A DNA stretch of 64,000 bases from Advenella kashmirensis WT001 (lineage in GTDB: Bacteria > Pseudomonadota > Gammaproteobacteria > Burkholderiales > Burkholderiaceae_B): assembly GCF_000219915.2 (NCBI RefSeq), contig NC_017964.1, positions 1,178,001 through 1,242,000 of the forward strand. Direction: 5' to 3'. This document shows positions 1-9,087 of this stretch, piece by piece (positions within the stretch are counted from its first letter, which is position 1; each line of letters begins with the position of its first letter). The position numbers were made by a program, and so were the translations under genes. The notes beneath the pieces were generated by a model. It was not told where the DNA came from. It worked only from the letters and a program-made list of their open reading frames with translations, and did not search any database.

Positions 1-399
1 GATGATGTGCGGTTTGTGAATCGTCAGCCGGGCTCAAGTACGCGTTTTCTGGTGGGGCTGATGTTGCAGGAAGAAAATATCCCGACCGCGTCAGTCAGTG
101 GCTTTGAAGACAGCGAGTTTACGCACATGGCCATCGCAGCTCATATTGCAAGTGGCATGGCCGACGTGGGGATTGGCGTGCAGACAGCCGCCCATCGTTT
201 CGGCCTGGACTTTATTCCGCTGGTACGCGAACGCTATTTTTTCGCCCTGAACCGCAATAGCCTGCAGCAGATCAATGTGGAAAAATTCATTCATTTCATG
301 CGCAGTCAGGATTATCTGCAATTTCTTGGGCAGCTGGTAGGGTATGATGCAACTGAGGCAGGCAAGATCCAGACATTAGAAGAAGCCTTTAATGACTAA
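1..399 (+). CDS. Substrate-binding-domain regulator, C-terminal part (partial at window edge)
   Basis: Only the last ~132 codons are present; the frame is open to base 1, so the gene starts upstream. The sequence resembles the periplasmic-binding-protein-like domain (PBP_like family) found at the C-terminus of ModE-type one-component regulators, with the family stretch [18 protein letters not shown] followed by [13 protein letters not shown]. In such proteins an N-terminal helix-turn-helix, not visible here, binds DNA and this domain senses a small ligand, often molybdate or a cofactor precursor. The stop overlaps the moaA start by 8 bases, so the two are probably co-transcribed and translationally coupled. 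That placement supports a role in molybdate or molybdenum cofactor control, but this is inference. A stand-alone binding protein cannot be excluded. Confidence 0.7.
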   Translation, partial: DDVRFVNRQPGSSTRFLVGLMLQEENIPTASVSGFEDSEFTHMAIAAHIASGMADVGIGVQTAAHRFGLDFIPLVRERYFFALNRNSLQQINVEKFIHFMRSQDYLQFLGQLVGYDATEAGKIQTLEEAFND

Positions 400-1488
400 C
401 ATTATTCCGATTTCCGATATCCGCAAAGTGGCGCAGCGGCCCTTGCCGCAGGCGGAGTACATAGCCGGCAGGCCCGTTGTGGACCAGCTGGGTCGCGCTC
501 TGCGCGACTTGCGCATCTCGATCACCGACAAATGTAATTTTCGGTGCTCGTACTGTATGCCGCGGGACCAGTTTGGCAGCGACCACGTATTTTTGCCGCA
601 CAGCCAGATCCTTTCGTTTGAAGAGATTACCCGTATGGCGCGCCTTTTTGCGCAGCTGGGCGTGAACAAATTGCGCATTACTGGTGGCGAACCCTTGCTG
701 CGCAAGGAAATGACACGCCTGATTGCCATGCTGGCCCAGATCAGGGATCTGGAAGATAAGCCGCTGGATATCGCGCTTACCACTAACGGCACGCTGCTGC
801 AGCGTCTGGCCGTGCCGTTGCGCGACGCCGGGCTGGAACGGATTACCGTCAGCCTGGATGCGCTGGATCCGGAGCTGTTCCAGCAGATGAGCGATACCAA
901 AATTCATGTGGACCAGGTGCTGGCCGGTATCGACGCCGCCAGGCAGGCAGGCATTGCGCCGATCAAGGTCAATATGGTTGTGAAAAAAGGTGTGAATGAG
1001 CACCAGATCGTGCCGATGGCAGAGTATTTCCGTAATAGCGGCCATATTCTGCGATTCATCGAATTTATGGATGTGGGCGTGACCAACCACTGGGATATGA
1101 CAGATGTGGTTAGCGGCCGGGAAATCCTGCAACAGCTGCAGGCCAGATTCGAACTGGAGCCGGTGCATGCCAATTATCCGGGCGAGGTGGCCAAGCGCTG
1201 GCGCTATAAAGATGGTGGCGGCGAAGTGGGTCTTATCACAAGTGTGACGCATGCATTCTGTGGCGACTGCACCCGTCTGCGCATGTCGCCGGAAGGAAAA
1301 TTGTTTACCTGTTTGTTCGCAGACCAGGCTTTGACTTGCGCGCGTTATTGCGCTCTGCCGCCACGGACCATGATATTACAAGTGTGCTGGCCGGAATCTG
1401 GACAGGCAGGGCCGACCGGTACTCCGAATTGCGTGACCAGTTAAGCGGCACGCGTGAAAAAATCGAAATGAGTTATATCGGAGGCTGA
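392..1488 (+). CDS. moaA: GTP 3',8-cyclase MoaA (frame broken near the 3' end)
   Basis: Radical SAM enzyme that, with MoaC, converts GTP to cyclic pyranopterin monophosphate, the first step of molybdenum cofactor synthesis. The SAM-cluster motif CNFRCSYC gives Cys48, Cys52 and Cys55, and the C-terminal second cluster is seen as FCGDC followed by FTCLF. The N-terminal [13 protein letters not shown] and GGEPLLRKE segments are typical. The reading frame is lost near 1334: one base (probably G in TTTGAC) is missing. In the next frame the normal end, [15 protein letters not shown] to MSYIGG, continues to a TGA at 1486-1488, giving about 365 residues. MoaA proteins need the terminal GG, so the restored version is likely the real one. 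Two bases separate the restored stop from mobA. Confidence 0.93.
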
Positions 1489-1490
1489 GC

Positions 1491-2115
1491 ATGACTGCCA
1501 TACCGCAGCCGGGACCCCTTGCGCCCCAGGACGTGACGGCATTGATACTGGCCGGAGGCCAGGGCCGGCGCTTGGGCGGAGTGGACAAGGGACTGGTCCG
1601 GCTGCATGCGCGCCCCCTGATCGAATATGTGTTGCGGGCGCTGCGGCCACAAGCGGCCAGCGTGCTGATCAGCGCCAACCAGAATCAGGAGCAGTACCGA
1701 AAATACGGGCAGGTCGTACAGGACCCGGCCGGGTTCGATGGTAGCCAGGGTCCACTGGCCGGTTTGCTTGCGGCGGCATCTCATATAAAGACGCCGTGGC
1801 TGGTTGTGGCTGGCTGCGATATGCCGGCGCTGCCGGATGATTATGTGGCGCAGCTGTATGCTGGGCTGATGGCCCAGGGGGGCAGATTGCCTTTGCGCAC
1901 GCCGCGCCCGCGACCATTCCATCTGTCTGCTGCTACATGCAAGCATGCTGGCCACAGTGCGGGACTACCTGCAAGGTGGTCGCCGCGCTGTGCTTCCCTG
2001 GTTGGAATCACAGCACGCGGTGCGGGTGGTGTTTGATCATGCCGCGGCCTTTCTGAATGTCAATACACCAGAGGAGCTGGCTCTTGCCCAGGCCAGCGTG
2101 ACGGCGATCGACTAG
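1491..2115 (+). CDS. mobA: Molybdenum cofactor guanylyltransferase MobA (frame broken)
   Basis: Transfers GMP from GTP to molybdopterin to make the guanine dinucleotide cofactor in the cytoplasm. The N-terminal nucleotide-binding signature LILAGGQGRRLGGVDKGL is intact, followed by GPLAGLLAA and the metal-binding VAGCDMPAL. The frame is lost after about residue 130. A run of six G at 1877-1882 and a second point around 1900-1915 together lose two bases. The downstream frame then reads ICLLLHASMLATVRDYL and ends NVNTPEELALAQ, the usual MobA C-terminus, at a TAG at 2113-2115. The restored protein is about 208 residues, normal for the family. It is the last gene of the forward moaA-mobA unit and faces moeA. 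Confidence 0.88.
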
Positions 2116-2197
2116 CGTCTGCATAATGGTGCAACGGCGCATGGCATGCGCCGTACGCCTTGCTGATGAATCCCTTGCTGCGATGGCATTCCTGTGT

Positions 2198-3424
2198 TTA
2201 ACGAGTCCAGTCTTCCTTGGGGTAGACCCAGACGCGGTCGCCGCCGGTAAATTTCTGTACTGCGGGCACGCGGGCAAAGGCGTTAGCCCAGGGCAGGGAA
2301 GAGCTCATGCCGGATCCCTGCCGTTCATAGGGTTCAGCCATCAGTAGCCCGGTCTGTTCATCCTGCATGATGCGAACGCGCAGAAATTCATCGCGGGTTT
2401 CGTTAAAGACCTTGTCTGTTTTCAGCGTAGCCTGAAGCCGCGACGGCAGGCATTGCCGGCGTCCCTGCAGCTTGCGCACCAGTGGTGAGACCAGCACGGC
2501 CAGCACGGTATACGCTGAGACCGGGTTACCCGGCAGGCAGATCACCGGGACATTGTTGACGCTTGACAGCGCTACCGGTTTGCCCGGCTTCATGCGCACC
2601 TTCCAGAAATCCAGGCTGGCGCCCAGTGCTTCCAGTGCCGGTCTGATCAAATCTTTTTCACCCACCGATACGCCGCCGACGCTGATGACCAGGTCGCAGT
2701 CGGCAAACAGGGTGTTCAATGCCGCGCGTGTTGCATCCATATCGTCCATGGCATGCAGGACATGCTCAACCCGGCGCCAGGGTGTGAAACAGCGCAGTCA
2801 GCATGGGCGCATTGGAGTTGAAAATCTGTGAAGATTTTCGTGATTGTCCCACTGGCACCAGTTCGTCGCCGGTTGTCAGAAGGCCGACCTTGAGCTGGCG
2901 GTACACGGTTAGCGTGGCAATGCCCTGAGTGGCAATCAGGCCGATTTCGGCGGCGCCAGAACCGTGCCTTGTTCGAGCAACACACTGCCGACGCGGGTAT
3001 CTTCGCCCTGGCGGCGAATATTCTGGTTTTTGACGGGGGCCTGCGTAATCGTGACCTGGCCGTCCTCTTCAGTGCACACTTCCTGCATCACGACCGTATC
3101 GGCGCCCTCAGGTATCAGGCTGCCTGTAAAAATGCGGGAGATTTTTCCGGGCTCCTGCGGCTGCGGCGCCTGTCCGGCAAACACGCGTTGTTGCACCGGC
3201 AGGGGCGTGCCCGGCAGATAGTCCTGCAGGCGTAATGCGTAGCCATCCATCGAGCTGTTGTCGGCAGAAGGCATATCCAGCGTAGCCACGACATCCTGCG
3301 CAAGCACGCGTCCCTGCGCCTGCTGCAGGCTAATGGTTTCCACGGGAATATTGGCGATGGGCAGATCCAGCAGTCGCTGCTGGGCGGTATCAAAATCGAG
3401 CATAGTGGCGTTTCCTGTGGTCAT
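2198..3424 (-). CDS. moeA: Molybdopterin molybdenumtransferase MoeA (two compensating frame breaks)
   Basis: Inserts molybdate into adenylated molybdopterin. The N-terminal part (from 3424, or the internal ATG at 3403) carries the family pattern SADNSSMDGYAL and RIFTGSLIPEGADTVVMQE. Near 2953 one base is missing and the frame shifts to EIGLIATQGIATLTVYR then VGLLTTGDELV. Near 2775 an extra T (GGTTGAG) returns to the first frame, which continues through LVISVGGVSVGEKDL, the MPT-binding domain, to VKFTGGDRVWVYPKE-like sequence at the end. Restored length is 408 residues, as expected. It is the most downstream gene of the moaC-moaD-moaE-moaB-moeA series, about 260 bases after moaB, and converges on mobA. 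Confidence 0.9.
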
Positions 3425-3684
3425 TTCTCAAATAGTCATGTTCGATATATGGCTTAGGTCATGTACGAGATAAGCGATGGCAGAGCAGAGGCTGATGGCA
3501 AGTGCACATTGTGCCGATCACGGTCGCTATGCGCAACCGGACTGTTGATGACCTCACTATGCCGTCATTGAAAAAAAACGGTCCGCCCAGGGTGGCGCTG
3601 CCATTCTTGCATGCTGTGCCGGGGTGGCTTGCGCGAGCGCAGGCGAGCCTGTCATTGTCATTACTGCCTGATGCCAATCACGCC

Positions 3685-4209
3685 TTAATCACGCTTGGCA
3701 TAAGCCGATGCGAAATTGCACGGCTGGTGATGGCTGTCCAATTGTTCACGCAGAATTTTTTCCCAACCCAGACGGCAGGCGCCGGTTGAGCCAGGCAGGC
3801 AGAAGATCAGCGTATTGTTGGCCTTGCCGCCCAAGGCGTTTGATTGCAGACCTGAGGAGCCGATGTCGGCAAACGAGTATGCGCGAAACAATTCGCCAAA
3901 GCCGGCTATTTGCGTGTCGAGCAATGGCGTGACGGCCGCCAGCGTGGCGTTTCTGTCGCGCATGCCGGTGCCGCCATTGGTAATAATGGCGTGAATATTT
4001 TCATCCAGAATCCAGTCGGATAAATGCTTGCGGATGGCGTATCGATTATCCGGGCAAATGGCCTGTCCTGCCACTTGATGGCCGCTGCCGGTAACGGCTT
4101 CGGCCAGATAGCGGCCTGAGCTGTCGGTTTCCGGCGTACGGGTATCGTGAATGGTCAGAATCGCAATATGCAATGCGACTTTATTGTCGTTTTCCGTAAG
4201 CGACTTCAT
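3685..4209 (-). CDS. moaB: Molybdenum cofactor biosynthesis protein MoaB
   Basis: MoaB/MogA-family protein of 174 residues, thought to adenylate molybdopterin before molybdate insertion. Visible family features are an N-terminal AILTIHDTRTPETDSSGR, the strongly conserved IITNGGTGMRDRN, and FGELFRAYSFADIGSSGLQS followed by IFCLPGSTGACRLGWEKIL. The frame is intact, unlike its neighbours moeA and mobA. Its ATG overlaps the moaE stop (ATGA type), implying translational coupling. MogA and MoaB are hard to separate by sequence alone; the EIGTSGL/DIGSSGLQS-type stretch and length favour MoaB. Confidence 0.92.
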   Translation of the reverse strand: MKSLTENDNKVALHIAILTIHDTRTPETDSSGRYLAEAVTGSGHQVAGQAICPDNRYAIRKHLSDWILDENIHAIITNGGTGMRDRNATLAAVTPLLDTQIAGFGELFRAYSFADIGSSGLQSNALGGKANNTLIFCLPGSTGACRLGWEKILREQLDSHHQPCNFASAYAKRD

Positions 4210-4712
4210 TTATGCCCTTCCTGCTCTGGTGTTTCTGCTTGCGCTGTAACGTCTTGCGAGGCGCTCCATTTTTCCAGGCGCTGTTGGTCGCTGTTGCGCG
4301 CCTGCACCCAGAATGCCTTACCGTCGGCCAGTGTTTCCCGCTTCCAGAAAGGTGCGCGGGTTTTGAGCGCATCCATGATGTACTCGCAGGCGGCAAAGGC
4401 GTCGCCGCGATGGGCGCTGGCAATACCCACGAAAACAATCTGTTGCTGGCGTGACAGGGCGCCTACCCGGTGCACGATGGTGCTCTGGACAATATCCCAG
4501 CGCTGCATGGCCTGTTGTGCGATATCGGCCAGTTCCTGCTCGCACATGCCCGGGTAATGTTCCAGAAAGAGTTCCTGCGTCGGCTGCGATGCCGAGTAAT
4601 CGCGCACATAGCCTACGAAGGAGGCCACGGCGCCGGCCTGACCCTGACTGCGTTCGTGCAGCTCGCGAATCAGTTGTCCGGCATCGAAATCGTCGTGTTG
4701 TACTGCGATCAT
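4206..4712 (-). CDS. moaE: Molybdopterin synthase catalytic subunit MoaE
   Basis: Large subunit of molybdopterin synthase, which uses the thiocarboxylate of MoaD to put two sulfurs into precursor Z. The 168-residue sequence has the family pattern GAVASFVGYVRDY, LFLEHYPGMCEQEL, HRVGALSRQQQIVFVGIASAHRGDAF and the catalytic-lysine region ALKTRAPFWKRE. The C-terminal ~20 residues (after KWSASQ) are a variable acidic tail. It starts one base after moaD ends and overlaps moaB by 4 bases, so all are likely made from one message. Confidence 0.95.
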   Translation of the reverse strand: MIAVQHDDFDAGQLIRELHERSQGQAGAVASFVGYVRDYSASQPTQELFLEHYPGMCEQELADIAQQAMQRWDIVQSTIVHRVGALSRQQQIVFVGIASAHRGDAFAACEYIMDALKTRAPFWKRETLADGKAFWVQARNSDQQRLEKWSASQDVTAQAETPEQEGHK

Positions 4713-4713
4713 C

Positions 4714-4953
4714 TCAACCTCCGGTCACGGGCTCGAAGATCGCCACTTCATCGCGATCATGAATGAGGGTGTCGGCCTGGACATGTTTTTTATTGACCGC
4801 CACTTTGAGTACGCCGATATCCTTGAGCGCAGGGTATGTCTCATGCAGTTGTGCCAGCCACGCGTTGACAGTGACCGGGGCGGGCAAAGCTCGTTGTTCG
4901 GTGCGCTTGCCGGTCAGTTCGGCAATGCGGGCGAAATACAGAATATTAATCAC
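4714..4953 (-). CDS. moaD: Molybdopterin synthase sulfur carrier subunit MoaD
   Basis: Ubiquitin-fold sulfur carrier of 79 residues ending in the required diglycine (EPVTGG). The start is a GTG at 4953 (V-I-N-I-L-Y-F-A-R-I), which overlaps the moaC stop by 8 bases (GTGATTAA). A longer in-frame extension exists to 5061, but it lies inside moaC and does not look like MoaD, so I reject it. Typical sequence follows: an ARIAEL stretch, a central LAQLHETYPAL, and VAVNKKHVQ. It directly precedes its partner moaE. Confidence 0.9.
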   Translation of the reverse strand: MINILYFARIAELTGKRTEQRALPAPVTVNAWLAQLHETYPALKDIGVLKVAVNKKHVQADTLIHDRDEVAIFEPVTGG

Positions 4954-5473
4954 AACGCCATTCTCCACTCTTGCCACCCGATTTATATTCAAGTCGGGTG
5001 TCTTCAATAATAATGCCTTTATCCGCTGCCTTGCACATGTCATAAATAGTGAGCGCGGCAATCGAACAGGCGGTCAGCGCTTCCATTTCGACACCGGTTT
5101 TATAGTCACTGCGACAGGTCGCGCGGATGGTGACGCACTGCGCTTGATCATCCAGGGCAAAATCAATTCCGGCGAACGTCAGCGGCAGGCTGTGGCACAT
5201 GGGAATCAGTTCGGCGCAGCGCTTGGCGGCCAGTACACCGGCAACGCGGGCGGTATTGAGCACTTCGCCCTTGCTGTTTTCCGCTGCATTCAGGGCGGCA
5301 TAGGAGCGGGGTGTCATGCGTACAATGCTGCGCGCCACTGCTGTGCGCGCGGTGGCAGTCTTGCCCAGCACGTCCACCATGCGCACCTGGCCAGCTTCGT
5401 CCAGGTGGCTAAGCGCGGATGCGGCGGTGTCGGCCTTGGCCGGGGTATCGGATACAACAGATGTTTTTTTCAT
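4946..5473 (-). CDS. moaC: Cyclic pyranopterin monophosphate synthase MoaC
   Basis: Acts after MoaA to form cyclic pyranopterin monophosphate. Of 175 residues, the first ~20 are a variable leader; then LSHLDEAGQVRMVDV, AAKRCAELIPMCHSLPLT, and the C-terminal MEALTACSIAALTIYDMCKA with DKGIIIEDTRL are diagnostic. The start chosen is the ATG at 5473 (MKKTSVV); an upstream ATG at 5521 adds a hydrophobic leader with no support in the family. It is the first gene of the minus-strand moa/moe series; its promoter should lie in the 270-base divergent gap shared with the peroxiredoxin. Confidence 0.95.
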   Translation of the reverse strand: MKKTSVVSDTPAKADTAASALSHLDEAGQVRMVDVLGKTATARTAVARSIVRMTPRSYAALNAAENSKGEVLNTARVAGVLAAKRCAELIPMCHSLPLTFAGIDFALDDQAQCVTIRATCRSDYKTGVEMEALTACSIAALTIYDMCKAADKGIIIEDTRLEYKSGGKSGEWRCD

Positions 5474-5741
5474 GCGCAATAAGCGGTCCGGGACCGCGAA
5501 AATAAAAATGGAACCGTGCAACCTTACTGTCCAATTGGCAGTTTCCTGGTGCGAACGCGGTATCCGATAACTATACCTGTATTTGCGCTCCTTGTGAAAA
5601 ACGCCCCTACCGGCGTAGGTATTTGTGTCACAGGAAAATGTTAGGGTATGGACGCAGAGTCGATGGGGGATTTACCCATTGCCGCGAAGCCAGGTGTTAC
5701 ACTAACTGCACACGCATTTGCTTAATCAGACAGGAGTCAAT

Positions 5742-6242
5742 ATGACAATCAGCATTGGAGATCGGGTACCCGAAGGTACACTCACAGAGTTCGTCGAAAG
5801 CGCAGATAATGGCCAAAGCGGTCCGCAGGCCTTCAAGGTATCCGAGCTGGTCAAAGGCAAAAAGATAGTGCTTTTTGCCGTGCCCGGCGCCTTCACGCCG
5901 ACCTGCACGACCAAGCATGTGGTTGATTTCATTCGTGATGCAGAGCAGATCAAGGCCAAAGGCGTAGATGAGATCTGGTGTGTTGCCGTCAACGACGCTT
6001 TCGTGATGGGCGCCTGGGGGCGTGACACCGGCGCGACCGGCATTATCCGTTTGCTGGCCGATGGCTCTGCGACCTGGACAACAGAGATGGGCCTGGAGCT
6101 GGATCTGGTCGCCCGTGGCCTTGGCGTGCGTTCGCGTCGTTATTCGGCCATTCTGGAAGATGGCGTAGTCAAGCAACTGAATGTCGAAGAAGGTGGCGAA
6201 TACAAGATCAGCGGCACGCAGACAATCCTTTCCCAGCTTTAA
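5742..6242 (+). CDS. Peroxiredoxin, Prx5/AhpE-like thioredoxin-fold peroxidase
   Basis: Thiol peroxidase of 166 residues that reduces hydrogen and organic peroxides, in this subfamily usually with glutaredoxin or thioredoxin as electron donor. The peroxidatic cysteine lies in PGAFTPTC at about residue 55, with the following HVVDFI helix, and WCVAVNDAFVMGAW is characteristic of the Prx5 group. The start at 5742 is chosen because AGGAGT lies 6 bases upstream; the longer ORF start at 5718 has no ribosome site. It is divergent from moaC and is followed by about 165 non-coding bases, so it is probably monocistronic. Confidence 0.93.
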   Translation: MTISIGDRVPEGTLTEFVESADNGQSGPQAFKVSELVKGKKIVLFAVPGAFTPTCTTKHVVDFIRDAEQIKAKGVDEIWCVAVNDAFVMGAWGRDTGATGIIRLLADGSATWTTEMGLELDLVARGLGVRSRRYSAILEDGVVKQLNVEEGGEYKISGTQTILSQL

Positions 6243-6408
6243 GCACAATCGGGCCGGCGCTGCGGGTTGCGTCGGCCGTCAGTAACACAGCAGTTATCGC
6301 AGTGTTTATCGCAAGACCGCCGGCCGCACTTGAACGGGCCGGCTGCAGGCAGTGTCATTTTTATTGCAGTTGTTGTTTTTTATCGTCCGTCTTTCTTGTC
6401 GGGTCAGA

Positions 6409-7907
6409 ATGATCAGCCTTTTTCTGTCTTTTTTCTCTCTGTATCTTGCGACATTGCTCATGTCGCTCGGCACGGGGCTGTACAACACATTCATTGCGTT
6501 GCACCTGGCAGATCAGGGGGTCAGCCAGGTTTGGATCGGTTTGCTGATTGCCGCTTTTTATACCGGCCAGGTTCTGGGGGCGCGTTTCGGGCACAAGCTG
6601 GTGCAGCGCGTGGGACATATCCGCGCCTACGCGATTTCCGCTGCGATGGTGACGGTGCTGGTTCTGGCCCAGACAATTACCCCCTTGTTGCCGATCTGGG
6701 TGTTTTTGCGATTTCTGACCGGCGCGACCATGGTCACGCAATATATGGTGCTGGAGAGCTGGCTTAATGATCAGGCCGACCAGAAACAGCGCGGCAGCGT
6801 TTTTGCCTTTTATATGGTCATGTCGGGCCTGGGGCTGGTGTTCGGCCAGATGACCGTGTCGTTTTTCTCGCCGGAAGATCTGACCACACTCAATGTGGTT
6901 GCCATGTCCATGGCGCTCTGCCTGATTCCGGTAGCCATTACGCGGCGCAGTCACCCGGTCTTGCAGTTACATGCGCCGATCAAACTCAAAGTGTTCATTC
7001 GACTGGTGCCCATGTCCATGTTCGTGCTCTTCGTGGCGGGTAGCATCACCGGTTCCTTTTACGGCCTGGGGCCGGTGTATGCCAGTAAAGAGGGCATGAA
7101 TACCGACCAGGTTGCGGTGTTTCTGTCAGTTTCGGTCATGGCCGGCCTGCTGTCTCAGTGGCCGATGGGCTGGTTATCCGATCGCATTTATCGCTTGAAC
7201 ATGATTCGCTTCAATGCGCTGTTGCTGGGGCTGCTGACCATTCCGTTTTATGGCTACTGGCATCTGCCGTATTCGGTGATGCTGGTGATGGTGGCGATCT
7301 TCGGCGTTCTGCAGTTTACGATTTATCCACTGGCGACCGCTTTTGCCAATGAGCACGTCGACCCGTCGCTGCGTGTTGGCTTAAGCGGTGTATTGCTGAT
7401 GACTTATGGCGTTGGCGCCAGTCTTGGCCCGCTGCTGGTGGGTAAGCTGATGGACATTGGCGGCGCGCCCATGTTCTATATCTATACATCGCTTGCGGCC
7501 TTTTCGCTGGTTATCTTTGTGCGCAAAGAGAAGGTCAAGGGTACCTACAAGGTGGATCCCGAGCCTTTGTACCCATGTCGGTTAACGTGCCGGCTTCTCC
7601 GATGGCAACGGCGCTGGATCCGCGTGTCGATGAATCGATTGATATTTCATCTGACGAACAAGCCATGGAAAAAGTACTGGATATTATCCAGGCCGGCGAC
7701 CCGATTACTGAGCTGAACCTGCCTCAGCGCGCAGATACGGATCACTCCGTGGCCGACGAAGACCTGTCCATGGCCGGAGAAGAAATGGTAGAGGACACTA
7801 CCGAGGGCGAAGGCGCAACGGACGAAGGTGCAACGGACGAAGGTGCAGCAGACGAAGGTGCAGCAGACGAAGCACGTCCGACAGTGCCGCCTGCGAAAAA
7901 AACGTAG
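6409..7907 (+). CDS. MFS transporter with long acidic C-terminal tail (frame broken)
   Basis: Twelve-helix major facilitator superfamily permease of the YcaD/UMF1-like kind, with N-terminal SLYLATLLMSLGTGLYNTF, the loop motif GARFGHKLVQRVG, and LRFLTGATMVTQYMVLESWL; substrate unknown. The start at 6409 (MISLFLSFF) places helix 1 correctly; an ATG at 6352 adds residues unlike the family. The frame is lost between 7556 and 7569 (one base missing near GAGCCTTTGTACCC). The restored C-terminus continues as MSVNVPASPMATALDP and ends in an acidic Asp/Glu/Ala-rich tail built on a short repeat, to a stop at 7905-7907, giving about 499 residues. The tail is presumably cytoplasmic. An unknown amount of tail is unusual for this family. 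Confidence 0.82.
7806..7874 (+). repeat. 15-bp tandem repeat in the MFS tail
   Basis: Four near-identical 15-base units (consensus GACGAAGGTGCARCR) at 7806, 7821, 7836 and 7851, plus a 9-base partial copy. Each unit adds five residues, D-E-G-A-T or D-E-G-A-A, to the acidic C-terminus of the MFS protein. Such in-frame pentads can change copy number by slippage without breaking the frame. Confidence 0.85.
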
Positions 7908-8216
7908 TTCCGGTCAGGCGCGTCGGCAGAAAACCGCATCATACCGCGTGCCCGTCCTGCGAGCGGGGCTGGCATGATCGTTCTGACGTCGCTGCGATCA
8001 TATATGCGATAAAAACCAGCGCTGTCCATCACTTCACCCCCGCGCCCTGTGTGCCTGACCGGCGTAACGAGCGATCGTTGCAGATGTCGTCTTTTCCCAA
8101 GCCGCAGCTTGCAAACCATGGATGATTTACCCCGAGCCGCAAGCCTGCCTCAAGAAATTTTTTCTGACTGGCAGGAAAAGCGCAAAAGTTATCAGATAAC
8201 CTGATATATTTATGCC
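7908..8216. other. Gap between the MFS gene and the FadR-type regulator
   Basis: About 309 bases without a credible gene. The last part holds a candidate operator and an AT-rich -10-like stretch (TGATATATT) just before the regulator's ATG. I see no clear terminator for the MFS gene. Confidence 0.5.
8191..8205 (+). promoter_or_regulatory. Candidate FadR-type operator
   Basis: Inverted repeat ATCAG-ATAAC-CTGAT, 11 bases before the ATG of the adjacent GntR/FadR regulator and overlapping its presumed -10 region. A second small dyad, TTATC-A-GATAA, overlaps it at 8189-8199. The position suggests autorepression. The assignment to this regulator rests on proximity only. Confidence 0.4.
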
Positions 8217-8993
8217 ATGCAAATGACCACTTCTACGTTAACCGATCGTGTTGCCCAGGCGCTTATGCAGCGCATTGCCGATGGTGTGTACCCTGTGGGG
8301 ACCAAACTGCCATCGGGCAAGCTGCTGGCGGCAGAGTTTTCCGTGAGCGCAGCGGTTATCCGCGAGGCCACAGAGCGTTTGCGAACCAAGGGGCTGGTGC
8401 GTACCCGTCAGGGCGCCGGTTGCATGGTGCTCAGCCGTGATGTCAATGAGGGGTTTCAATTGCCGGTGCCGGAGATGGTAGATCGCGATGCCCTGCGCCA
8501 TATCTATGAGTTGCGCTTTGAAATCGAGGGCGCTGCGGCGGCACTGGCTGCCGTCAGGGCGACCGCCGAAGACTTGCGGCATATGCAGCATATTCTGCGA
8601 TCGCTTGAACAAAGCCTGCACCAGCCTGAAGAGGCGCTGGAGTGGGATGTGGGGTTTCACCGGGCGATTGCCGAGGCAACGCATAACCCGCATTACCGTG
8701 ACTTGCTGGCTTATCTGGGAAGACAGTGGCGCCAGAGTGTGCACGCGGCCAGGGTCCATACACTGAAGACGGAACAGGCATTACAGACGCAGCAGGCCTC
8801 GCACCTGGGCGAGCGACAGGCGGGCCATAGTCCCTTATCCAGGCAGGTGCATGCCGAGCATGAGCAGGTGCTGGAGGCCATGCGCCAGCGCGATCCGGAA
8901 CTGGCCCGCAGCCGCGCCCAGACCCATCTGCGCAAGGCCAGTGAGCGGCTGGGGCTCGATACCAGTGCGTTCACGCGGAAGACGGCAAGGTAA
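8217..8993 (+). CDS. GntR-family transcriptional regulator, FadR/FCD type
   Basis: 258-residue regulator. Residues ~8-75 form a winged helix (LTDRVAQALMQRIADGVYPVGTKLPS, then VIREATERLRTKGLV and TRQGAGCMV). Residues ~90-240 form an all-helical FCD ligand domain with the metal-site pattern of an acidic residue and His: EWDVGFHRAIAEATHNP and later HAEHEQVLEAMRQRD. FCD regulators usually sense organic acids. The next gene, 94 bases downstream, encodes an FAD-linked hydroxyacid dehydrogenase, so this protein may control 2-hydroxyacid (lactate or glycolate type) oxidation; that is inference. The start could also be the ATG at 8223. Confidence 0.88.
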   Translation: MQMTTSTLTDRVAQALMQRIADGVYPVGTKLPSGKLLAAEFSVSAAVIREATERLRTKGLVRTRQGAGCMVLSRDVNEGFQLPVPEMVDRDALRHIYELRFEIEGAAAALAAVRATAEDLRHMQHILRSLEQSLHQPEEALEWDVGFHRAIAEATHNPHYRDLLAYLGRQWRQSVHAARVHTLKTEQALQTQQASHLGERQAGHSPLSRQVHAEHEQVLEAMRQRDPELARSRAQTHLRKASERLGLDTSAFTRKTAR

Positions 8994-9087
8994 GGTACGC
9001 TGGATCAGGAATTTATTATTTTCGTAATCACACTGACTGCAACACATGCATCTGTCGCAGTTGGCTTGACCACTATTAGGAAAGACA

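Noticed and set aside
3425..3684. 72-codon minus-strand ORF between moaB and moeA
   Set aside because: No family similarity and poor start context; treated as spacer.
5474..5741. Moco riboswitch before moaC
   Set aside because: No matching structured conserved stems are visible; these RNAs are also not established in this group.
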